This document shows, in pieces, positions 1-11,405 of a DNA stretch of 64,000 nucleotides; position 1 is the stretch's first letter; every line of letters begins with the position of its first letter. The notes below the pieces were generated by a model. That model saw nothing but the letters and a program-made list of their open reading frames with translations. It was not told the DNA's origin and searched no databases. The DNA comes from Membranipora membranacea (taxonomy: Eukaryota > Bryozoa > Gymnolaemata > Cheilostomatida > Membraniporidae). Position numbers and translations under genes: made by a program. The stretch spans positions 26,970,001 to 27,034,000 of the forward strand of contig OU612065.1 in NCBI GenBank assembly GCA_914767715.1, in the 5' to 3' direction.

Positions 1-179
1 GCCTGGTAATTTTACTATTGATTGATAGTTGAACAAGAAATTTTTATCTTTACACCCAATTGAAGGTTATATCCTGGTGGTCAGGTGATAAAACATCAGT
101 AATCAATACCTGTCATTAGCATGGGATAGTACAGTCACTGATATGAATTCATGGAATAGTGTTAAAATACACAGACAGT

Positions 180-510
180 ATGGCTATTTGCGGAGAAATT
201 TCATCTCTTGTGTTAGCATCTGAATAAAGCTTAAAATCTGGCAGCTTTTACGCCATGCATTGTTTGACGTCCCAGTAGCAACCTTCAAAAACTCAGGCAA
301 GCTGCTCAAGGAGTTAAAGTCTTGAGCCTTGAGCCTTGAGCTGCTTGACAAAAGTTTACAAGGGGTCGGCATAGCATTACTGAACTATTGGAACAATCAA
401 CGATGAGAAATTGTTTCCAGCAATCATACATAAATTGCCATAAATGGTTGTTCAAGGTCAGATATGTTCCCCTAATCCATGAATATATATCAGATATAGT
501 ACGATAGTAT
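180..510. repeat. Interspersed repeat, copy 1
   Basis: Parts of this stretch recur elsewhere in the window. The segment around 225-345 matches the reverse complement of about 25550-25640 (shared words include a 'gacgtc' next to a Leu-rich-looking gcaagctgct/agcagcttgc end). The segment around 395-500 matches 14595-14710 in the ADAM intron (both read close to 'ttgtttccagcaa' and 'aaggtcagatat/agggtcagatat'). No coding potential is visible. It is most likely a non-autonomous transposon family. No terminal repeats or target duplications were defined. Confidence 0.5.
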
Positions 511-742
511 CAGCAAATACCTGGCTATCATATCTCACTTCGAAACACAAGCGCTTTGAGGACAAGGAAATGAATTGTATTGAGAGATGACCGTTGAACA
601 CGAAATCCCTTACTTTGGGAATTTTGATCTCTGACGGTTTACGCCATGCTTACTATCTAAAAGGTTACTTCCTTGTACAGTTTTTTTTATATTCTTTTAC
701 GGCATCATGCTTAGGCAATAGTACAACATGTATTGTTGCGTA

Positions 743-818
743 CTGTGGATAGCTGGCAGTGCTATTTCATTATCAAGTGGTTGATAATGAAATGCTACTA
801 CCAGCTATCCCTCCACAG
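743..818. repeat. Hairpin inverted repeat
   Basis: Arms at about 743-776 and 781-818 are near-perfect inverted complements around the loop 'gtgg', with two small mismatched positions. This is a MITE-like fold-back with no coding content. The stretch 820-1560 has no gene that I can support, although the open frame near 1232-1438 lacks any recognisable feature. Confidence 0.7.
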
Positions 819-1568
819 TTTGAGCACAGTTTGAGCGCTTAAACTAAGCTAAACTAAATTGTTTCGTTAACATTTTGTGAGGCAGCTGAGCTTTGTTAGG
901 CAGGTTTTTCAATGAGTATCATAATGTTTAATAACATGACATGACTGGTAAAGGTTGAATGTACACTCGTTTGCCCAGTTTCATTTCTAAGCTCAAACAC
1001 GACATTATGAACTATAACTTCCTTGTCACCTAGCAGCCTCACCTAGCTTTAATTCGAATAATTGTTTACATTCACCTGTACATTATGATTTGCAAACTTA
1101 CTTCCTTGTCTGATTTTCATGTTGCTCACGCAATGATACCTTTGTCTGATCAGCTGATGTCTCTGCACGATGAGGTCTAAACTGTAAACATCTCAAGTTG
1201 ATATCCTGTTTTCCTCTATTTCAACATACATTTGCCTCAACATCTTTTGTATACCATTTCACAAGCCCAAACTTATTGTGAGAAGAAAACAGAAAGGCAC
1301 TACTCTTTTTTTTACAGCTGCATACACATTCCCTGGACCAACGGTGTCCGAAAGTTTTCCACACCAATTTTCTTGACCCCCAAACTAACATACGCATTAG
1401 CCTATAGTGGCCATACTAAGCTAACAGCTAACTTTTAACTGCATGTAGTTTTGGCTTTGATCTGAACAACCAAGTTCATCTCATACCATCATTTGTCATT
1501 CTCCAAACAATCAGCTTCTACATATGAGGGTAGCTGATTGTCAAACTGTCATTTATTTCCCATTTCAG

Positions 1569-2357
1569 CGATTTTGATGAGCATATCCGCAGGAGTTTTC
1601 ACAGTGATACGAGGGGGGCCATATTCTTACTTTATTACACTCGGACTAATTTTTATCAGTGGTAAGATAATGTGTGAAATTCATATCTTGAAGACCAAGT
1701 TTCACGTCACCTGTCGCATATGTCATACAGGTGTGACTCTGTTTATTTGGCGAACTACGGCCTGTTTATCTAGAGATATCCTTTACATTGAAATGATTGG
1801 TTGTACGGCAGAGCTTTAGGAACGTTATCTTATCGTAATGCATTCCGTACTATATATAGCTCTGACACTCTTTCTACCCCTCAAGGCATTGGCTATGGGA
1901 CGTATCTAGCTGTTGACTTTGCCCTTCTATTGGATATCCTACCTACGCACCATGATAAGGCTAAGGATATTGCAGTTTGGAACCAGGTAATGTACTGCAC
2001 TAGTATGTGAACCTAACAGATAGTGTCAAATGATGTATTCATGACCGTTGACCACATGAAGTCAAGGAGGTGCAAAGGTCACAGGAGTTAGTACCTGACC
2101 TATCGCATAACTTGATGATTGTGTACCACTATTACATGACCATTTGAAGTCATAGACATATTTTCATGGACCACCCTTTTCTATTTCAGGCTCTTATTCT
2201 TCCACAAGTTCTGGCGACTCCTATTGGTGGATTTATTCTGGACTTCTTTGAGCAATTTGACTGCGAGCTAGGATTAGGATACATCATTCTTTTCGGTTTG
2301 ACAGCATTATATTTCTTTGTTAGCGGAGTTTTTGTAATCAAAATAGATATTGCTTAA
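1569..2357 (+). CDS. Major facilitator superfamily transporter, 3' exons (partial)
   Basis: These are the C-terminal exons of a membrane transporter. An exon at 1569-1661 follows 'catttcag' and encodes a hydrophobic helix (starting AILMSISAG). An exon ending at 1986 (start near 1797-1812 unclear) contains YGTYLAVDFALLLDILP followed by HHDKAKD and WNQ. The last exon, 2190-2357, begins ALILPQVLATPIGG and ends in TAA after a final hydrophobic helix. The D-x-LP...KAKD...W...LPQ..A-P..G pattern is typical of the cytoplasmic loop and last helices of MFS proteins related to sugar/maltose-permease-like members in lower eukaryotes. The WNQ|ALILPQ junction is in phase 0. Intron phase between the first two exons does not close cleanly, so one boundary is wrong or a small exon is missed. 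The 5' part would lie left of, or within, the first 1.5 kb. The substrate cannot be told. Confidence 0.7.
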
Positions 2358-2514
2358 CCTCAAAGTTTGAGGAAAATAACTATCCCATAGTCACTCCCTC
2401 CCCACCTGGCTGACAATGGAAGATACTTTTTCTAATATTCTTGTATCAGTCACTTTTTGAATGAAATAGTCTCATATCATTGCGTTTCAAATTGTGTTAT
2501 AATATGTATATACA

Positions 2515-2520
2515 AATAAA
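2515..2520 (+). terminator. Poly(A) signal of MFS gene
   Basis: AATAAA lies 158 bases after the MFS stop codon and fits a cleavage signal for that transcript. The convergent adaptor gene ends at 2722, so the two 3' UTRs may be very close or overlap. Confidence 0.55.
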
Positions 2521-2721
2521 TTACGAACCTTCACAAGGTCCAATCCATATTTACATCATTGGTTAAAAAAACCAAAAGTTGATGACCAAGCACCCAGAAC
2601 AGAAATATCAAGAAATTGATCTGGTGGACATGAAAACATGTCCATTACCATGTTGTACATGAAAAAGATTGAGTAGCTAAGAACGAAAAAAATACTGATA
2701 GAAAAACTAGAACGATTGAGG

Positions 2722-5700
2722 CTAGCTGTTGAGACAGATTTTGATGTGGCCTCTGTATTCCTGCAATAAATTGAAAACTTTGTCACACCTTGGACACTTG
2801 AAAGTCTTGCGTCCCGTGGGTTGCGGTGGTTGTTGGGAGACGCTAGAAGCCCCTGTGGTATATGATTGTGACATGGCTGATAATCCCGGCTGCTGCTGCG
2901 TTTGGCTTGAGTAGGGAGACTTGGGACGAGATTGCATTGGTTGAGGCTGGGTCATATGCTGCCCTCTTGTCGCCTGGTAGCGTGAAGGATCCATGTACGA
3001 TTGGCTCATACCGTAACCAAGAGGAACTTGTGCTTGTGTAACCATAGGGCTGGGAGGTCCTGCTGCTTTCCTGGTGAAGGCTGGTTGTGCTGTGGTATTA
3101 TACTATAGAACAAAAGAACGGAATATTAATTACACCTTACAAGACATATAAAGACTCTTGAGATGATGATAAGAGATGTTTACAGCCTGGCATAGAAATT
3201 TAATCTCAAGGAAACTGCTTGATTCATCGCTGATAAATTATTATCAATAGCTCCTATGGATAGAGAGCATGACATTCTTATGCTATTAAATACACCCAGT
3301 ATTTCCTTATTTCCTTGTGTGAATCCCTCAATCTATCATTATCAAAATCACATTTTTTACAATCAGAATCACTTTAATTACCAGCACGGCCTAGCATATC
3401 TACTTGGAGACTGCGTAGAATCATGGTTCTCGGAATTACACCAAGAAGAACAGGCGGTCATGTTCAATTCATGGGTTGCTGATGCAAAGAAGATTAAAAA
3501 CAATATGATTCTTACCTGTGAAACGAGCATTTGGAAATTTTGTTGTATTAGGTCCCTTTCTTGTTCAATTGTCTCTTTCTGTTGTTTTGTTGCTTCTATT
3601 TCAGCTCTGAAAACCTCACTCTATAATGGACAATGATTTAAGATTAATGTGGGCGTAAAGAAACTTCCGTTCAAGACATCTGATCATAAAGAAAAATGTG
3701 TTTGTTTAATTCATCAACAAGTTTTTATCAATGAAATCATCATTCAATAATTAAATGAGGCAAGAGTCAGCAGATGTGTGTGTACAGTCAATCACTGCGT
3801 GTGTGAGTGGTAAGGAGTTGGCAAATATCTCAAGAGGATATAGAAAAAAAAGGGACTTCAGTTTTTTTATTTTTCGTTTTTTTCTAGTGTCAGACGAAAC
3901 CATCTCAGTACCTTTTGAACGGTTGAGTGGACAGAACAAGGAAATTCATCAATCATTTTAATGAGACTTGTCCATATTATTATGCCATTGCCAACCGACA
4001 TGAATGCATTATCCTTTGGTATGTAACCACCTGGCTTAGCTCTGGCCTCTATTTTAACCCTAAATCCCTACTAATTAACAGTGAGAACCATTATATATTC
4101 CTAGATCTTTTAATTAAATTAGCTTACCTTGGATTCAGCGGATTTTCTTGATTCAATCGATTCTCGCAATTTACGTTCAAGCTCCAGTATTTTATCATTA
4201 TTTTCATCTGCTGTAGTCTAAAATAGACAAGTAAGTTCTTCAATCATGACAGCATACAATGACGTAGAGCTAATGTAATCATATTCATAGTGTAGTAGAT
4301 AAACAGCTGATTTGCCAATAGCCATAGAAAAGAAACTCCCAAAATCCGGCTTTAGCTATCTTGAGGCTTGTTGGTCACAGCAAACACTTCAATTACCCAA
4401 TTAGTATTACAAGGAAATATTAAGCTTCAGTCGTGGCGTCACAACCGAGTCATTTAACAACAATAGATATCACAAATCTGATTGTATGTAGTAACTCAGG
4501 AACACAAACAAGGAAAAATATGCGTACCCTTTTTCCATAAAAAATGATCAAGCAATTTCCGCGATGTATGATATTACAATTATTGAGGCAACTGAAAGTC
4601 TAAACTTAGAGTCTGAAATATAAGAGAGATTACAAACTAATGGTGTGTCATAGATGAATACTGGTCACATGCTTACAAATGTTAAAAACACAAACCTCAA
4701 AATGTCTATATTGTACTATGAGTCCCTCAATGTCTTCTTTTTCACGTTTGACTCTTGAATTTTCTTCTTTCAATGATTCGATAACTATTTTATCCATGTT
4801 TATTGTTTCAAGTTGCTCTTGAACCTGTAAGAGATAAAATAATATTAGTTAATCAAACACCAGGTCAAATTGTAGTATTGAGCTCAGTAAAAGGTCACAT
4901 GAGGAAACTGATATCATTCCCATTGACTTATCACTGAAATTTAAGCACATATATTCCAACATAACGATTATCTACATCAATGTTTACCTGTTTTTGGCTA
5001 TCAGTAAGTGAAGCAAGAATGGCCTGCTTCCCTTCGTTTCCAGGTGTGTTCGACAGTTCACCAATTATTTTTTCTTGTTCTTCTAGTTTTTGTTTCAATT
5101 CATTAATTCGTTCCAAATTAACCGCATTCTGTAAGGACAAAGGATTGAGATTATAAATCTGATTTCATTATCAATGAACACAAAGCAAAGCATGAACGAT
5201 AAATAAAAGCAAAAAACGCGTCGGGTACTTTGAAATTACCATTCAGACTTCCCATGAAATTTCTAATACAATGTAATCAGAAAAAAAGAACCAATACTAA
5301 TCAAGTTTCGCTAGGCCAGTGTAACAGCTAAGACACAAAAATCAGACAGATACCAGCCCAAACAGCCTGGCAGCATGAGATGAGTACTTCAATGTGTGGT
5401 GTACTGACCTTCGAGGCTTTTGGATTTTGTCCTCTATCGAAGTGTTGTTTGAGTTTAAGATTTTCTTGAACCAGCCGTCTCAGTAAAGCAGTAGACATAC
5501 CAGGAGTACCAATTCCGAGATTTAAAGGTAGTGATTTCAGTGAAGAAGTATCATCCATAAAGTTTGGTCTGCTTGCTTGATGAGGCAAAGAAGCAGAAGG
5601 CATGTCACTTTTTATTGGGTCAACTTCGCCGAGAGCTCGAGAAATGACCTGAACACCAGCCGCTGGCTGAGGTCTAGTCCTGGCTACAGGTCGTGTTAGC

Positions 5701-6136
5701 TGAACAGACCCGGGCTGAGGCCGAGATATAGGTCTGAGAGGTAGACTAATCTGGGTCTGCTCTGTTTGTATTCTCTTATCCAAAGCTTTCTGTGTTCTTT
5801 TTAATACCAACTCGGTCTGTTCCCATTTCTCTTTATATCGTTTTAAATCCTCGTCTTTAGTGATGAGCAGATGTTGAAGGTCCCTGATGACAGATTGTTT
5901 GTCTTGTAACGACAGAATGTTTCTATAATTTTCATATTCCCTGACGGGTATTAGGATCGACTCCTCGTGATCGTCCATCTTCGCTGATGGAATTCTCTGC
6001 AGCTGTAAGAAATGACAGCATAAATTTTACTGTAATGTGCATGAAATAGAGCCAATTCTAATTTGTACATAGATAAGCTGACAAAATTTGGTTAAATCTA
6101 AACGATTTCTCTGAAAAACTTGGCTTAACTTACCAT
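2722..6136 (-). CDS. NEMO/optineurin-like ubiquitin-binding adaptor
   Basis: Six coding exons read right to left: 5409-6002 (first Met codon 5978), 4988-5128, 4696-4824, 4128-4217, 3516-3620 and 2722-3102. All junctions are in phase 0, and the product is about 471 aa. The N-terminal and central parts are coiled coil, broken by a Pro/Arg/Gln-rich linker in the first exon. Residues from exon 3516-3620 (FRAEIEATKQQKETIEQERD...) match the UBAN motif of NEMO/optineurin/ABIN in register. A Gln/Pro/Ser-rich linker follows, then a C-terminal finger (KTFKCPRCDKVF...H..KIC) with the exact NEMO/optineurin spacing C-x2-C-x12-H-x3-C. UBAN plus this finger bind Met1/Lys63 ubiquitin chains in known family members, in NF-kB signalling or selective autophagy; the role here is inferred. 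Length lies between NEMO (~420) and optineurin (~580), and I cannot choose between them. An upstream ATG at 6134-6136 sits exactly at a splice donor and would add nine residues. Confidence 0.75.
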
Positions 6137-7482
6137 TTCAGTAACACTGGGTAGCATGATGATATTGTAATATACATGTAATATCCAAGGAAAATATTGG
6201 CACTGAGCGCAAAGACACACACTATTGAAATGTTCATCGATTGAGCCTTTGGTTATGTTATAAACTTGGCACACACATCATGAATCAATCATTACTTCCT
6301 CATACGGATTGCTGAGCTCTTATTGGCTGGCTATATGCTTGGCCTGATATAATTGGCTAATCACAGTCCAGTTGAACGTTCCTCTCTATGATAGTTTTTG
6401 TTACTCAACTTAATCTGTCCCTGGTTGGCTTAGATTAGGAGAACTTTGATGAGAATCACGACCAATCAGGCATCTGTCTGTACCAGGAGTCGAAAAAAAA
6501 CTTGTACCAGCAAATTTCCAAATATAAACTTTTTGTTTTCATGAATGAGCGAGTTGTGATTTCCACAGGAAGGCCTCTTGCATAACAATACTTTGCCTTT
6601 TTGCATCCTGTTGATATAGTGAAAGGACTTTGGTTTGAAGTGTTAGTTAGCCTTTCACAAGAAACTTACGGTGTAGTCATAATAATAATCTTTGTAGTGT
6701 CTACTCAACATATTGGCTTAGCACTACCACTTTTTAAGTTCCAAGTATTCAGTCCTCAGAAGACTGCATAATTTTGTTCCTATCTGTTACAGCATAAGCA
6801 AGGATTATATTTTACTACACTCCCCTCTTACCGCCATCTAATTTGTATTCATGGTTAGAGTTGCCCACGCTGGATTAGTAACATGAGTGCGATCCCCAAG
6901 GTCTACAAGACGAATTGAATTTCTTCAAAGTTTTTCACGTGTGTTACGAATTGTTGGCACACACAAGCATGACCCGGTTGGGTATTTCTAAAAACTCGTT
7001 ACAGTATCTTATGGTTCCAGCCATTGAATTTATAACATCGCCTCTGATGAGAATTGGCTCCAAGACAGCTGTCTTGTTTTTTACCCACGATCATCTTCAA
7101 AAATCAATAATCACCTCCAGGTTTATTTTTGACAATTGCAGCAGGCTCAGAATATAAACATATGGTTAATTTTGGAAATTGTCCACTTTTGATTTGGAAG
7201 GAGAGCATAAGTCTAAAATACATGATCCCTCTTCAGTAGAATGGATGTGTGCTGTTATAAAGGAGTTACAGGGGAACTCCTTGCTGTTATCAAGGGGTTT
7301 GGCCCAAACTCCCTTGTTACGACAGATATCAGTTGATTTTGATAGCAGAAGTAAATAACCAGTATGTTATCAATGTTTGAATGATATCTGGACCATTTCT
7401 TACACACGACACAGCTGCAGTTTTTTCTGTGACTTAGTATGTTAAAAATCAGTCCGTTAAGTTTGAGTTGTGTTGTATACGC

Positions 7483-7516
7483 ATCACAGAGTAAGGTTAT
7501 ATCCTTACTCTGTGAT
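7483..7516. repeat. Palindromic hairpin, family member 1
   Basis: A 14-base perfect inverted repeat (atcacagagtaagg / ccttactctgtgat) with a 6-base centre. The same arms occur at 7995-8026. Confidence 0.75.
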
Positions 7517-7994
7517 AGTATACTATGAACAAAATTTTGCCTTCACACAGGGAAAAGCTATTAATTTTTAACCTCTATGACCTTTGTAACCTTAATAACA
7601 GCTTGATTGATATCTGGTAATACATTCTCTGTCAATGCAATAAAATATTATATACATGACTCCAATCAGATGCTATCAATCAAAATTCCGGGAGTGTTCA
7701 TTATTAGTTTTGATGGATACAAGTTAGCATACTTACATGAGTTGACTAGTTAATAGATGTATTGCACTAAGTCTGTAGGCTTTATGTCCTGCTGGTCCGT
7801 GTGATTGAGATGAGCTCTAGAGTTTGTTCAGCTTCTACAACAGGATAATATGACTGGGTAGTGATGACTAACTCATATTGTATGAATAAATATCATTAGC
7901 CCACAAAGCCTATCTAATGAACCTACCTAATGAGCTAGAGACTATTCCATATCTGACGGGTCATATGTGCATAAATGTACATTCATAATATTAT

Positions 7995-8026
7995 CACAGA
8001 GTAAGGATATATAACCTTACTCTGTG
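7995..8026. repeat. Palindromic hairpin, family member 2
   Basis: Arms cacagagtaagg / ccttactctgtg are the same as in the hairpin at 7483-7516, about 0.5 kb away, with a slightly longer AT-rich centre. The pair indicates a small dispersed fold-back family. Confidence 0.75.
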
Positions 8027-9644
8027 TTAATATCATGATAAGCCGATATCAATAATCTATTTTGCCGTATAGTGGTTTTGATGCCAAATCAGTTGTTGCA
8101 TAATTAGGCCTACAGTGGTTAATGTGTAAGCAATACTAAAACAGAAGCCTTTATTTGCTGGGTATACAAGGCAAACCTTCCAGCTCTGAGAACAACAACA
8201 GTCTATGTAGGTGGATGTTCTATGTTATATAACAATATTCCCTTGATTGAGACCTCCCATTTCGCCATTTGGACAAGTGATAGGATAGAGCAGCAAACCA
8301 AGGAAGGATTGGGAAACCAGGATGGCAGGTATCGGCTTAATGTAGTTGGATGGGGTTTGGCGTAGACAAGCACAGACATGCATACCATTGAGATCGTTGG
8401 ATACAATATCTTCAGTGGTTGCAAGAGATAACCCGCCTGACTGACTCATTGACACGAGTTAGCCACCAGAGCCAACAAATTGGCTAGAGAGGCCTAAGGA
8501 GGACTTGTGTTAGAGAGCACCATCCGATAAGGCACTAATATTTAAACAACGAAACAGAGCACTGCAGTGTCATGAATAAACATCCTTTGGTTATGTTATA
8601 TTGATGCCACTGATTTCTATTTCAGGAAAAAAAATTGATCTCACTTCTTTGTGCCGAGTGACTCAAGTCACAGGATTATGATGGCTAACTAATAGCTATG
8701 ATCCATTAGTAGGCTATTTACAAAGACTGGTTACAAATCTTATTCTCCGTTGTATGGGCCTCTTGGGCAAGGAGTAATACTATTTTGTCTATTGCTTGCA
8801 TGCACGGTTCCAGTAGCAACCACCAAAAAGATTGATGTTAGTAGATGAGTCTGAAACTTTTAGTGTGCGAAGCAATGTGTTTGAAGTCCCAGGAGGTCAT
8901 GACCCCTCCCCACCATAGGCTTGTACTCATTACTTAGCCAACAACATATTCTAGGCTTGTTGTGCCAATTAATTGCTATGATTTCACTAACAATCATTGG
9001 TTTTTGGGCTTCCAATTAAGTGACATAATACCCGATCTGGTCACTCAGAACGGAGTGAGCGATGAGGGTACCAGACCAAGTCTCGCTCACACAGTATAAG
9101 GAGCAATCAGATAGTGAAAGTCCCCTTCAGAATGGTTGATACAAGGACTCAGGAGTAATAATGGTTGATACATACTACATATATTGTGTATTATATTATT
9201 ATAGATGTACATACATATTACATTAACTTAGCAGGTTCATGGACAAAGTAGAGGCTTGCAATGCAAAACCGGGTAGCCTGTGTTATAGACCGAATTCGGT
9301 GCCCATGCCATCTTGCTGCCAGGAAGGAGTTGGCAGCTGCCAGCTAGTGAGTCATCATGCTGATAATCCAATCTACTAAATTAACTATCTATCATACGCC
9401 AGATGCTGCTTAGTCCCACAGCCCATATCTATGGGCTTGCATACGACAACATTTACATTGCAAGCAAGCCTGTCTTGACAGGGTTTGTCCTCCCCCCACA
9501 CAACATACAAAGTTTTCAAGACAGGCTAATTCATTGCATTGCAAGCTAGCAGCATGCATTTATTTATTATTTTATATATTGAATATTGCTTAGCCAAGAC
9601 TAGGAGTTAGATAGAACTGAGAATGGAAATGAGCCCAGATCAAA

Positions 9645-9787
9645 AGGTCTACTAATAAAGCTGGGTCTTTGGTAATGTGTGACTGCCCCCCTTGAGAGGC
9701 AGTCACACATTGCCAAAGACCCAGGTCCTGGTCGGTTTGGACAAGGAGTGTTGTTTTACTGCCTTCCTTGCTTTTTGGAGTAGACCT
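9645..9787. repeat. Nested inverted repeat (MITE-like)
   Basis: The inner hairpin at 9661-9724 has 27-base arms with only one G:T-type mismatch. Outer short arms aggtctact (from 9645) and agtagacct (to 9787) are also complementary. Size and structure fit a miniature inverted-repeat element. It has no coding content. Confidence 0.65.
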
Positions 9788-11006
9788 GTGGCCCAGCTTA
9801 AACCTTATTGATAAATATAATAGTGAGAGTCAGGAGACATGACACCCTTAATCAGTCACTCATAATCTGTGGTGAATTGCAGTGACATATGTTACCAGCT
9901 CATTTATTTCCTGCAAATGCTTCACACTCTGCTGCGCTTACCTTGCCACTTTGAAATTTTTCTGTGTCTTTCTGTACTTAGTGGGAAAGCTGTAACATGA
10001 ACTGTGTAGTCTGTTTTACAAGTGTCAAGAAATATCGTGTCTGGTTCTACAAATCCGAATAAATCTTTGTATATTATCGGACTAGTACAAGTATAATAGT
10101 TATTTTGACGTGTATCAGAGTTGTCTCCTTAACATGAAAGCGGAGATAATAGTTGATTTGTGCGTACCATTTTTTTTATTCGTCCTCTGGTTTCACACAT
10201 TGAATTCCATATTCCATATTCCACGTGAAGAATTTAATTCAGTGGTTTCACCACATTCACTTCACTAGCACAAAAGTTTATACAGTCATGACATCACAAA
10301 GGCAGAAATTAACAGAGTGAAATACAAGCAGCTTTTACCTACTATTAGATATATGTTAAGTGTTTGCAAACTTGCATTGAAAGAATACCGATCTATCTTG
10401 ACATATTTATTCGAGTCTCCCACAGAGACGAGACGATGAGACGAGAGGGCGGCCCTTATGAAAGCCTTCAGTCGTCATATAAAAATAAACAGACTGCTGG
10501 AGCTCACACTACTGCTGCCACTTAGGGACTTGTGTGCTATTTGACTTCTGTATGTCGTGGTCCGGGACCAGGACATTTATATTAATGTTATACCAATTTG
10601 CCTGCATTCTGGGTCAAGTCCCATTCTACTGTCGGACCGCCGTCCCCTCATGGGGAGAAGCTCCAAATGTAGTGATGACACAAATCCTGTTTGAATAATA
10701 GATATCAGAATTCTGAATTGCATTTCCATATCACCACTAATAGTGATGTTATTATTATTTTTTACGTTCACCTAAAATGACCATTCCTCATTTTTAGAGT
10801 AAAGCAGGTTTGATTTTCACAGGATGATAATACACATGATCACAAAATAAGCCTACATCGAAAGCGATTGTGCACAGTGGAGGTCAGTGCACATGGGTTA
10901 TGCAAATCAGTGCATTAGATCGAGACAATACATGTGTCTAGGACTCTAGATGGTATCACACTAGGCATGTTGTTGAGTACGGTATTGAAGTTTTTTTTCT
11001 TGGAAT

Positions 11007-11032
11007 CAAATTAAATTAAATTAAATTAAATT
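11007..11032. repeat. AAATT pentanucleotide microsatellite
   Basis: About five tandem AAATT units followed by an A-run, about 370 bases upstream of the ADAM start codon. Confidence 0.8.
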
Positions 11033-11405
11033 AAAAAAAAACCTTTCAGGCTTCTCAACAAAAAATTCTACCCATATGACCTTACCTACATACATATCGC
11101 ATAGTTATTGACCTACAAGTGACCTTGCAAGATGTGCATCCAATCTCATTCAATGTAAAGTACAAAAAAAATTTAATTGCTAAGAAGAAAAGATTGTTTT
11201 GTCGGTGTGGTAACTTTATTATTTGGGATCAAGCTGCAACACTATTATCTTTGACCATTGATCAGATCTTCAATAACAGCGATTGGAATATATGGGTGAT
11301 ATTCTTTTACATCCTTGTTTCAATAAAAAGAGTGTTGTGCATTCTTCATTAACATTATCATTTATAAAGAGTTGACGCTACAATCATTTCGTTTGAGATG
11401 CAAGG

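Larger units (their letters stand above)
6140..11405. other. Gene-free interval with scattered inverted repeats
   Basis: This lies between the 5' end of the adaptor gene and the ADAM gene, which are divergently transcribed. I see no coding exon with domain content. The open frames here are short and compositionally unremarkable. It holds the hairpins listed separately (7483, 7995, 9645), an inverted-repeat fragment near 9470-9535 related to the 'cctgtcttgacagg...caagacaggcta' family seen again at 38209-38270, and a run of AAATT units near 11007-11032. Promoters for both flanking genes must lie in its ends, but no clear TATA box was identified. Confidence 0.5.

Noticed and set aside
7483-8026. 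A CRISPR-like pair of repeats
   Set aside because: Only two palindromes 0.5 kb apart in a eukaryotic genome, with no regular spacing; these are fold-back repeats.
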